Of a stretch of DNA of 64,000 nt, positions 54,858 through 64,000 are shown in pieces. Location: assembly GCA_907165135.1 (NCBI GenBank), contig OU015566.1:14244157-14308156 (forward strand), in the 5' to 3' direction. Under the pieces are notes generated by a model. That model was not told the origin of the DNA. It saw only the letters and a program-made list of their open reading frames with translations, and ran no database searches. Both the position numbers and the translations under genes were made by a program. Positions within the stretch are counted from its first letter, which is position 1. Every line of letters starts with the position of its first letter. This stretch comes from Oikopleura dioica (Eukaryota; Chordata; Appendicularia; Copelata; Oikopleuridae).

Positions 54858-55036
54858 AAAGATATAATAAGGGTATCACTTCCTAATTTGAACTTACGGT
54901 CGAGAAGCCGCTTGCGGCTTCGAGCAGAGACATGAAAAGCCGCGCTTTGCGCGGCTTATTTTTTTTCGACTCGAAGCCGCAAGCGGCTTCTCGACCGTAA
55001 GTTCAAATTAGGAAGTGATACCCTTATTATATCTTT
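54858..55036. repeat. Palindromic element with GCCGC core and AAGGGTATCAC ends
   Basis: AAAGATATAATAAGGGTATC at the left is mirrored by GATACCCTTATTATATCTTT at the right. The arms continue through CTAATTTGAACTTACGGTCG and GAAGCCGCTTGCGGCTTCGA, and the centre is AAAAGCCGCGCTTTGCGCGG. The arms are near-perfect over about 70 bp, implying a young insertion. Confidence 0.85.
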
Positions 55037-55161
55037 CATAGGGAAAGTTTAAAGCTTGAACTTGTTTTTGTAAAAGTTTCAACTTGAATGTTGAGACTTT
55101 CTTTGGGTAGCTCCTTAAGTCGAAATGAGTTTAATTTGTTGCAAGGAAAGATGAGGCGACC

Positions 55162-58100
55162 TCAGCCAACGTCAGAGCGAGCGAAAATCTCAACACTTGC
55201 GGTGGCCGGGCCTAACGCGCTTACGGTTAGATTCTTCCGATTGCGCCGCTGGAAGTCGTCAAGATCTACTTGCTCGTCGATGTCGGTCGAGTTGTGGATC
55301 CGGCGGTAGAACTCGTTGTCGTCGTCGATAGGACTTCTATCGAGACGAATTCGATTGCGATAGGGGCTTTGAAGAATGGAGAATGGAGGATGATAATGAG
55401 GAGAATGGGCTACCTGAGCTGATTGTAATTGAGCTTGTTCATGTACGCCAATTTTGTATTGTTCATATTATACAGTGCTTTCCCGTCTGCCGTCCTGTTA
55501 TTAGCGTTTTTCGTGATGTATTTTGACTCGGAATTGGAGCTACCGAGAAGGTTCCAAATTGGAGGGAAGACGACTCTGCCTTTTCGGAAGACCTGGAACC
55601 AATCAAAAGTGACTTTTCAACGCGAACTTACTCTTGAAATAGAAATGTCGAACTGATAAGAAACTGAAAGATTAAGGAGATCGGTGAGCATGGAAACAAC
55701 GCCACCAAGCCATGTGAGCCCGGCGAGAATCCAAAAGAACACCATCACTCTGTACAAGTTGAACACGATTTTAATATCTTCGGGCCACTCGTTCTAAACA
55801 CCATAAGCCCGCGTGTTCGTGAGATTTGTCAAAAAAGCATACCGGGTCGCACTTTTTGCTCAGTCCTGTTTGGTTGTTGATCACATCATCTTGCGATGGC
55901 ACCGGGTTAATCAACTCACTTTGCATGGTTTCCTTTTAGTAATCGAGGCGTTTGTTAGTCGCCCTACTTAAGCCAAGAAATAGTTATCAAATAATTACTG
56001 TCATTTGATTACTGTAGCTCGATTTTAAATCATTATCTTGTTGTTTCTTCGTCTCATTTACTTAGAAATTGAGTAAATGAAATTAACCAATAAGAACATC
56101 GAAAATTTGAGTTGAACCAATCAGAAGCCATATTTAATCCTTAGCCTAATTTTGAATGAATAAGCAATGGGGGACTCTTAATAATTAAGCTGAGAAGATT
56201 AACCAATAAGAACGTCTCAAATTCGAGTTGAACCAATCAGAAGCGACATTTAACCCTGATCGTTATCTTCACTGAATAAGCGATAAACCAATATGAACCA
56301 ATAAGAGCCTCGAAATGTTGAGTTGGACCAATCAGAAGACCCGTTTATTCCGAACCCTTGAATCGACAGACACATCTGACAAAATCCCTTACCCTCTAGC
56401 CTTAACCAGTTAAATTTCTTTCTGTGAAACCATAACATAAGCACATGGACTCGTTTTTGACATGGATGGCTTTTGACATTGGCGGTTCATTTCGCGGTAT
56501 CAAGTCGCCAAATCCGATCGTTGTCAGCGAGATGACGCTATTTGATTGTCCAGTTATGGCAAAGAACAAGTTGACCGTACCTGTAGTAAATGGCGTCGAG
56601 CATGCTCCAATCTGAATTTAAAAAGAAGAAGAAGAAAGTGATCTAAGAGCTAATTAAAATGTCGACATCGCAATCAGCCGCGCGTGACATTTTCTAAATT
56701 CACTTGCGCGCTCAATTTACCTTCGACAAGGGTAAAAACGTAGCTTGGAATGACGATCAACAAAATGCAGCCAAGGATAACGTAGAGCGAAGAAATTGCG
56801 CCAGGGGAAATTTTCGTCATTGATTTTGATTGGAATTTCTTTCAGCAAGGCTTTTTTTGCCCAAAGCAGAAATATGCAGGTTTTTTTCGTTTTTATTTTT
56901 CGAATTTTTTATCGAAATTATCGAAAATTTTCAAACTTTTCGAAATTTTTTTCTCAAAATTTTCGAAATTTTTCGAATTTTTCGATTTTTTTTTCGAAAT
57001 TTTCGAAATTTTTCGAATTTTTCGATTTTTTTTTTCGATTTTTTTTTTTCGAAATTTTTTCTCGAAAAGTTTTCGAAACTCCTATTTTATTATTCGAAAA
57101 GCCGTGTCTTTACAATGTCATCAATTTTGTAGCTGATGAGTTCGGCAAGTGCACCGACCATATATGCAAAATAGGGGATTCCAATGACCGTGAAGGTTAT
57201 GCAAAACAACTTGCCGTGGTTGGTGGAGGGCGAAATGTTGCCTGAAATCCGATTACGAGTTTATTAATTAACCGAGGCGCCACTTTTTAATCAAAACTCG
57301 AAATTATGACGCTCCATAATTTTAATTTCTTGCGCGAAAAGTTCGAGCGTCCGAGCGATTTACTCTGCAAATATTATGTTATTTCTTGATTTTTTCTTTA
57401 GAACGCTCGGACTTACCGTATCCAATCGTAGTAGCTACTGTGCCCGCGAAGAAAAAGGCGTTGTGGAAGTTCCAATGATCTGTACAATCTTTCTTCAGGG
57501 CCAAGTAATTGTTGATGCCGAATTGGGCTGTGCGTTCCATCACTTTTCGCACTGTTTCGCCTTTTATACTCTTTTCATTTGGCTCAATTTTCCAATCATC
57601 ATTTCATAGAATGACATTTTCATATAATATGCAATTTGCGGATTTTACGAATCTTAACCCGTTGCCGACCGCGTGGCAATTTCGCTGCCACGACACGCCC
57701 CGAGGCTTGATATAAGGCATTCTTATTGGCGTAGAATGCAATTTTAAGCCTCCCGCATTCTACGCCAATAAAACTGCCCTATTTCGAGCCTCGGGGCGTG
57801 TCGTGTGCTCGCGCACGGCAACGGGTTAAGACAGTGACACCCTTATTCGTTTTACCCTTTTTTCCGAATTTTGAAGGGGAAACCCTTATTTTCTTCATGA
57901 ATCATGAGCCGTTCCAGAAGCTCATCATTAAAACTTTTTGCGAGAACAGGAGCCGCAATCGCCTTCCAGACCTTGATGTACTCCTGCACCTGCGTCTTGT
58001 TGTTCTGAATGGTCTTCCACGCGTTGTCTTCTCGTTCCTGCGAGCAGCTAAATATTACAAAAGTAATAAACTATCGTCGTTAATACCCAGGATTATAACC

Positions 58101-59137
58101 CGCTTAGAAACAAAAAATAATCAAGCTAGCTATAATCCTGCCAATGTAATACTTGCAATTTTTCGAAGAACTTACTCGTAAGATTTCCATTCCATGATCA
58201 GTTTTTTGATGACTTCAGAGGTGTTGTTGGAAAGCGTCTCATTTTTGTTCCACTGATCGATTCCATCGCAGAACTTTTTGTTCAGCCCAAAAATGTAAAA
58301 ATACTGAGTTTGGATCACGAAACCATCAACTATCGATATTATCGTCAATATCGTTTTCAATGATCGATGAGCATAATTAATTTCGGAATGAGAAATTGGT
58401 GACCCGTTCGGCTCATTGCCAAATTCGTCCTTTTTTTCGCGAACTTTTGATTTTGCGTCGTCGCAGCGCTTTTTTGGGTTTTCAAGTCTTTTGGCCAATG
58501 AAAATGCAGGAAATAAGCCTTGAGCCAATCAGAAAGCTTCGTTCTATTAATCGACCAATAAGAAATGTTCATTGAATCAATGAGCCAATAAGAATGCTTA
58601 ATTCATCTTTTAAGCCAATAAAAACGATTTATTTGAATTTATATCATGTCAAATTCAAAGGCCAATCAAAATGCCGAATTTAAGCGTTGAGCCAATGAGA
58701 AAGCTTTGTTCTATCAATCGGCCAATAAGAAATGTTCGTTCAATCAATTAGCCAATAAGAAAGCTTGATTGTATTTTTGAACCAATAAAAATGCTTGATT
58801 TCACTTTTTGGCCAATAAAAACGCTCGATTTGAATTTAAAGCAGCTAGAACATCGAAAAACCTTTCCTTCTCTTCAAAAGGCTGTTCGAGTTTTTGGAAG
58901 ACCGCGGCGCCTATCTGAAAGCACAGAATATTTGAAACATTTTTGTCGCATTGTTTTGTATAAAAAGAACGCCGCTTGCGCTCGTTTTAGAACACAAATG
59001 AACGGCTTGGCTGATCCGGTGCTAGCATTGAGCTCATTCCGAATTGAGCAATTCAGCAGCTGTCTCTCTCTTACCAAAAGGTAGACAATGTACACGGCGA
59101 GCATAAGCAAATAAGCCCACCATTGCATTCGCACCAT
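55162..59137 (-). CDS. Two-pore-domain (K2P) potassium channel
   Basis: About ten minus-strand exons. In order: MVRMQWWAYLLMLAVYIVYLL (TM1; ATG 59137 just after TTTTCAG); an extracellular cap with sequons (NET, NNTS) and CSQEREDNAWKTIQ; pore 1 NAFFFAGTVATTIGYG; GNISPSTNHGKLFCITFTVI (TM2); TM3 GAISSLYVILGCILLIVIPS; pore 2 WSMLDAIYYSVISLTTIGFGD; TM4 NLYRVMVFFWILAGLTWLGG; and a cytoplasmic tail with PPIWNLLGSSNS and a basic FQRRNRKNLTV. The tail ends IFARSDVG. Both pores have T-I-G-Y/F-G filters, as in animal K2P channels. Introns are mostly 40-60 bp, but some carry repeats: a TTCGAA run at 56890-57080 and a hairpin at 57658-57828. The channel should dimerise as a background K+ channel. Subfamily is not assigned. 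Confidence 0.88.
56060..56360 (+). repeat. CCAATAAGAA/CCAATCAGAA word array in a K2P intron
   Basis: ACCAATAAGAACATCGAAAA, ACCAATCAGAAGCCATATTT and variants alternate every 35-90 bp. At least seven CCAAT words share one orientation. Confidence 0.65.
57658..57828. repeat. GC-rich hairpin in a K2P intron
   Basis: CCCGTTGCCG / CGGCAACGGG at the ends; inner arms GACACGCCCCGAGGCT and AGCCTCGGGGCGTGTC; then ATTGGCGTAGAATGC and GCATTCTACGCCAAT. The arms are interrupted by short unpaired stretches. Confidence 0.8.
58490..58845 (+). repeat. Array of (A/G)CCAATAAGAA words every ~30-40 bp
   Basis: About ten words of the form GCCAATAAGAAATG / GCCAATCAAAATGC in the same orientation, spaced about 30 to 40 bp, between K2P exons. 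Spacer sequence is variable, with TTGATT/TTCGTT before each word. Confidence 0.7.
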
Positions 59138-60778
59138 GAGAGCATCACTGAAAACAGCAGTTAGCTGACTTTTCTGTCTGAGCGACTTTTCTCGAAGCCA
59201 AGGATTTTGCAGTAGATAGGGAAAATAGCAAGTGCGCGCTCAATTAATCCGAAACCATAATTAGCTAATCCCTTCTTCGGCGCATGCTCATCATCAATTT
59301 TCCTGAAACCAGACTTTCTTATCTCTTGTAATGAAGCTCAGCCCAGACAATAGCCAAATAAAAGGCCTTTTAATGCCACATTATAAACAGTAGATCCATA
59401 CTGTTGTTACTATTCTACTTTTGGAGAAACAGTCGGGAGTTGGAATGATTGAAATCATATTAGGGATCAATTTTGCTGCATATGGCCCGGGTAATAGCCG
59501 CAATATCGGCACTTCTTTTTATATGCCTCGCTTTATTAGAACACTTTAGTAGCCACGTGACCCTCGGAGGTTCAATCAGAACTTGGAAGATTTGAAAGTA
59601 CAGAATAAAAAGACTATTAAAAGCCATCATTGTTTAGCAAGGAAAGGAAGGAGGTTTTTTCAATTTGTCAAAAGTAAAATTTTTTAACAAACCCGAGTTT
59701 CTCATTGGTCCAGTCGGAAATTTCGATCGTCTTATTGGCTAAGACGCCAAAAACGAGTTATTTTATATTTTTTTTATTGGACCAGTTAAAAATCAATCCA
59801 GTAGCCAATCAGAAGCTCGAATTTTCTCTGATGGCCAATAAGAAACTGGGATTTGGTATGTAACTTCTTTTGGCACTTGAATCGAACGTACCAGAGAGTA
59901 CGTCAGGCATTCTTCAGATCTTAACTTAAATCCTTCTGATAATAAATGCGCGTTTTATGTCCAAAACAAGCGTTTGTTTAAAATCTTGGGATTTGCAAAA
60001 TTCAACGAGCACACGTTGCGCGCTGAGTCAGACAGTCCACAAACAACTTTACTAAATTTAACGCTTTCTATGATCGCTGAAAACTTTCATTTTCAAAATG
60101 GAAAGAAAAAAGAAAATGAATGGAAAGGTTTGTTTTGCAAAGGGCGCTGGCGTATTTTGGGTCAAGGCGGGTTTAAAGTGCTTTTTTTCCATTTTTAGAT
60201 GCAGCGTTGTGGAAATTTTCTTCACATAAGTATTAAAAAATGCTGGTTTTAAAAATGAAATATCCAATTAAAAAACGTTGTTCAGCGGGTAAACCAATAA
60301 GAAAGCTTCTTTTATAAACTCACCTTTATTCTGTTTCAAAGATAATTCAAAAATAAAGGCTTTTAAAAAGACCCAATCAAAAAGCGTTATTTAGTCATTC
60401 AGCCAATAAGAAAGCCTTATTTCAAAGTTACCTTAATTTTGTTGCTCAGTAATTCCAGATAATCCTTCTTTTTCGAAAAATCTTCCTTCCAATCTTTTTC
60501 TTTTTTTATCTCTCAACTTTCATTTTCCAGAAAGAGAAGTGCTACACTAGCTTAATCGGTGGTAAAACGCCTGCGGTTTAGGCACACATCTCGATGATCC
60601 GCCCCGAGGCGAATATGCTGGCTCCCTGGCGCCGCATTTTTCACGCATACTTTCGTATACGCATTTCGCATCAGAATTTCAAAGCGATTCGAATCCATCA
60701 ATTTCTCGCTTTCTCATCTCTACCCGTCGAAAATTATTTCCTCGCCATTTAATCCAAGTTTATTGAAAATAATTATTT
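59138..60778. other. Spacer between the K2P and MyBP-C genes
   Basis: No supported gene. It holds further CCAATCAGAAG / CCAATAAGAAA words at 59710-59860 and 60285-60420. 60540-60670 is more GC-rich, without a recognisable feature. Confidence 0.35.
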
Positions 60779-63040
60779 TCATATTTTTGAACAGTTCATT
60801 ATTGTTGGTTGACGAACAAAGACATCAGCAGTGACGGCGGCTTCTCCAAACGCGTTTTGCGCGAAGCAAGTGTACGTTCCCGCGTCGGACAAGGAGGAAC
60901 GAAGGATTTCGAGCTGAATGATTCCTTGGCCCCAGCTGGCGCGGAATCGGGGGTGGGTGGTCACCTCGATGGAGTTTTTGAACCATCTGATTGTTGGGCG
61001 AGGGAAACCGCGAATGGCACAGGTAAGGGTGCCACTGAAAAAGACGGGTAAGACAGAATTACTGTCTGGGCTCGACAGTCTGTGTAGAAAACCTGAGTCA
61101 GGGTCCTGAAAATGCTTAAGAGTGTCAACATCGATTTCGCCATTTTTTAACCTTATCGATGTGGACACCCTTAAATCAGGTTTTATACTCAGGTTGCCGA
61201 TCCCAGATCACAAATTGGTGATCAAAAATCCAGATTTTTCATGAATTGAAAGTATTACTTATTTATTGAAATATTTATAAATTATAATAATCAGTAAAAA
61301 GAAATACTTAATTGAAAATCTGGATCTTGGACAATGATGGTCCATATCATATGGACCATATGCGTATTTTCATCGATATTTACCTGTATCCAACGACAAG
61401 GGTTCGAGTATTGAGCGGAGTAGTAAACTCCGGCTTTTGAGGCCTCTCCTGGGGAGGAATCATTTCTGCCCAGTTTGACAATTGCGGCGCATAGAGACTC
61501 AAATCCACGGGCGCAGGCTTTGGAATGCAAACTGGGCCGACTTCGACGGGAACACCGACGCCGACATCGTTGATGGCTTTGATGCGGAAGAAGTAGTTGT
61601 TTCCCACGACGAGGGAGCAGATGGAACAGCAGCTTTGACGGACGCGGTCGTAGACGACGAACCAATCATCGCTGCGTTCATCGCGCTTTTCCACCAAATA
61701 TCCAGTTATGGCGCTATTACTGTCGCTTCTCGGAGGCTTCCACTGTAACTCGACTGTATTCGAGACCACTTGCAAGATCTGAAAAGAGACATTCTATCAA
61801 TCTCAACTTTTTTTATTTACATTTTCTAGCGAAATACATGTATTTTGGGCGTTCTTTAGAAATTTATTTTTTCCTGATCCTGTTGATCCCAAAAAGGGTT
61901 GTTTTGGAAATTTCGCGTAAAAATATTCGTGCGGCGATAAGCCCTCCCGCCTTATCGTTCAAAAAAGAAAATCAGCAGTGCTACTGATAAAGGAAAAAAA
62001 GAACGAGGAAATTATGATTATCGATCCCTCGAATGTTGGACAAGAGTATCCTTGTACCGGGCGTAAGAACAAGTCGATTAGAAATTTAAAATAATGGACT
62101 AACCGTTGGCTCGAGCGGCGGGCCAGGAACATTTACCACTAGAAGATGTAATTTTACGAAGTCCCGGTAATTCCCATCGAGCAGCTGAATACTGTAGCTT
62201 CCGCTGTCGTCTAGTTCGGGCGACGAGACGTACAGTGATGTACTGTCAGAGCTAAATAATCATGCTAGCTTGCATAATTATTGATCAAATCGGGTCATAT
62301 TTTCAGCTAAAACTTACCTGGAGTAGATTTTGAATTCTGACGGAATCGTCCGAGCCCCATTTGCTCCATCATCCCTTATCCATCGAATTGATGCGCCTGG
62401 ATTTGCTTCGAAGGGGATTTTGATCGTGAATTTCCGCCCGGCTTTCACCTTGATTGGGCCCTGCCAATGGGTTAAAATTATTTGAGCGAGCATTTTTGGC
62501 AATTTATTTGATCAATTTTTGACCAATTATTGGCAATAATGCTGATTTTTATCGATTATCTTGGAGAATGCTGTTGGACGAATTTGGTAACGCGAAAAAA
62601 TTCAACCCGAATTTGGCTTGAGCATATTCCTTGGAGGTTGAAACCGCGGATTGAGGATAAACTTGCCGGTGCGCAAGGGTCCAATTTCATTCCACGGTCC
62701 TCTGCCATTCTCCATGACCGCACAAATGCGAAATCTATAGTCGATATTGCACTCCAGCGCGGTGACGGTTGCCTCGTGCTTGCCTCCTTGAACTTGCAAC
62801 AGATCCATCCAGATTGGGACGGCGTTCTCCGCCCTTCCCTCGCTCGCCTCAAAATACATACAGTAATGAATGCAACGGTGCTTTTTGAATTTTTAACGAA
62901 GGATGACCTAAAAAGAAGTTACCTCAGTTTGAGTATGAAGTATTTGAACTTGAAGATTGAATGAATGAATAACTTCCCCGCGGGTCGAAATTGGCCTTCT
63001 CCATTTTAGCTGGATACTGTTGTCGCTTACTTGAGCGGTC
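60779..63040 (-). CDS. Myosin-binding protein C-like protein, C-terminal half (5' end outside)
   Basis: Minus-strand exons encode, in order: an Fn3 domain (63040-62610; SIQLKWRRP, YRFRICAVMENGRGPW), an Ig domain (62460-62104; AGRKFTIKI, then SLYVSSPELDDSGSYSI), an Fn3 domain (61778-61384; TVELQWKPPRSDSNS, ITGYLVEKRD, VGNNYFFRIKAINDVG) and a final I-set Ig (61034-60779; YS-GTLTCAIRGFPRPTIRW, then SDAGTYTCFAQNAFGEA). The order Fn3-Ig-Fn3-Ig with a short tail is that of MyBP-C domains C7-C10, and the linker TLVVGYS before the last Ig matches the family (remembered ...VVAGYS). It binds thick filaments and titin in striated muscle. Stop at 60779-60781 after NCSKI. Upstream exons would lie beyond the window or in the repeat-rich 63-64 kb. 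Confidence 0.82.
61070..61210. repeat. CCTGAGTCAGG copy with ATCGATGT hairpin in MyBP-C intron
   Basis: AGTCTGTGTAGAAAACCTGA at the left and TTTATACTCAGGTTGCCGAT at the right match the family ends. An inner stem pairs AAGAGTGTCAACATCGAT with ATCGATGTGGACACCCTT. Confidence 0.7.
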
Positions 63041-63785
63041 CTAGAATACAGTCAGGCTTTTTTCATCCCTGAGAGAGCTTGATTTTTCGTTTAGCCAATA
63101 AGAGGGCTCGATTAAAAATCTCAGCCAATGAAAAAACCGAATTCCTCTTTTAGCCAATAAAAACGCTTGAATCTTGGTAAGAGCCAATAAGAAAGCTTGA
63201 TTTTACTTTTGAGCCAATGGAAATGCTAGATTAAAGATTTCATCCAATCAGAAAACCGGATTCTCTTGATGAGCCGATCAAAACACTTGAATCTTGGTCA
63301 GAGCCAGTAAAAAAGCTTGATTTCATCTCTAAGCTAAAACTGTGAATTTCTTTATAGGCTACAGAAATTTTAGTACCGTGAAACCGAGAATAAGAGACAA
63401 ACGCTTCTAAATGGCGAAATTTGAGGCGCTCTAATTTTCTAATGTTTTTGCCAAGAAAAGGAGGCCGTTGCGTCATTTGTCAGTGTCGGAATTCGTCGTT
63501 AGCGGGATGAAAGCTATAATCTCGAGCGTCCAGACAATTTCAACGTGTAGAAAGTACACGTTGTCGTGAATTTGCAATCCACAAATTGTTTAGCGGTATA
63601 ACAAACCTCCGCGCTCGTATATTCACAAAAAGGGATTATCCGATGCGATTACTTAATTACGGTACCTTCTACCACTTTGGGAAGCACTGACTTTTAGAGA
63701 AAGGGCAATCATTCAATCCTATTTTTCCTGACCGATTTTTTCAAAATTAGATTCGAAAATAACCCTCCGAAAAATGGGGCGACAC
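63041..63785. other. Non-coding sequence upstream of the visible MyBP-C exons
   Basis: Contains another array of AGCCAATAAGA / AGCCAATGAAAA words (63090-63310) spaced about 30 to 40 bp. No further Ig or Fn3 exon was recognised. Confidence 0.35.
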
Positions 63786-63980
63786 TGGTTATGTCGCCGA
63801 ATGTCGCCAAATGTCTCCAAATGTCGCCCAATGTCGTAAAATGTCGCTGAATGTCGCTGAATTTCGCTGTATTTCGTCGAATGAAAGTTGCCTTTTTGGC
63901 GACATTTGGCGATATTCAGCGACATTCAGCGACATTAAGCGACATTAAGCGACAATCGGCGACATTTGGCGACATAACCA
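63786..63980. repeat. Hairpin built of reiterated GCGACATT / AATGTCGC units
   Basis: TGGTTATGTCGCC at 63786 is mirrored by GGCGACATAACCA ending at 63980. The left arm repeats AATGTCGCC(A/C)A and the right arm repeats GGCGACATT, so it is a palindrome made from a minisatellite, the same design as 27775-28047. Confidence 0.75.
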
Positions 63981-64000
63981 AGGCGGCCGGAAAATCGTAA

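Noticed and set aside
56796-57245. 149-codon plus-strand frame rich in Phe
   Set aside because: It is produced by the TTCGAA simple repeat and the antisense of the K2P TM2 exon.

Overview
The window looks like nuclear DNA of a larvacean (appendicularian) tunicate, Oikopleura-like. This is inferred from four things. Introns are tiny (39 to 50 bp in most genes). Spliceable protein genes are animal-type: Jun bZIP, tetraspanin, Kir and K2P channels, and a myosin-binding-protein-C C-terminus. Several genes sit a few tens of bases apart on one strand, with a splice acceptor directly before the downstream ATG, as expected for operons resolved by spliced-leader trans-splicing. Finally, several reading frames only close if the intron starts with GA instead of GT, a class reported as common in Oikopleura dioica. 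No species name is claimed.

Layout. 1-7.3 kb is dense: a minus-strand single-pass membrane protein, then a plus-strand operon-like run of a 99-residue unknown protein, the UFMylation E3 ligase UFL1, and a long protein resembling CCDC142. 7.4-11 kb holds two head-to-head GT31 glycosyltransferase genes that are inverted duplicates and share a small two-TATA promoter. 11.2-15.6 kb has a small basic protein, an inward-rectifier K+ channel, a secreted, probably GPI-anchored ABM-fold protein of bacterial type, and an EF-hand membrane protein. 16.4-18.7 kb is a compact jun gene whose two large introns each carry a hairpin element. 20.4-25.2 kb has a RING protein and an ATG8/LC3-family gene split by a 3.3 kb mobile element with 338-bp terminal inverted repeats and its own spliced small gene. 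27-28.7 kb is a tetraspanin. 29-34 kb is a secreted polyprotease: inactive trypsin-like domain, active trypsin domain, threonine tract, CUB domain.

34-48 kb is almost gene-free and full of hairpin elements, CCAAT-motif arrays and tandem modules. 48.8-52.2 kb and 53.1-54.6 kb hold two uncharacterised multi-exon genes, the second encoding a tail-anchored membrane protein. 55.2-59.1 kb is a two-pore-domain K+ channel, and 60.8-63.0 kb is the 3' end of a MyBP-C-like sarcomere gene.

The main novelty candidates are the element inside the LC3 gene with its gene running into the terminal repeat, the bacterial-type ABM protein with eukaryotic secretion signals, the dead-plus-live protease, the set of GA-AG introns, and several families of long palindromic elements sharing GCCGC cores or a CCTGAGTCAGG block. 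All exon joins were made by eye and need transcript data.
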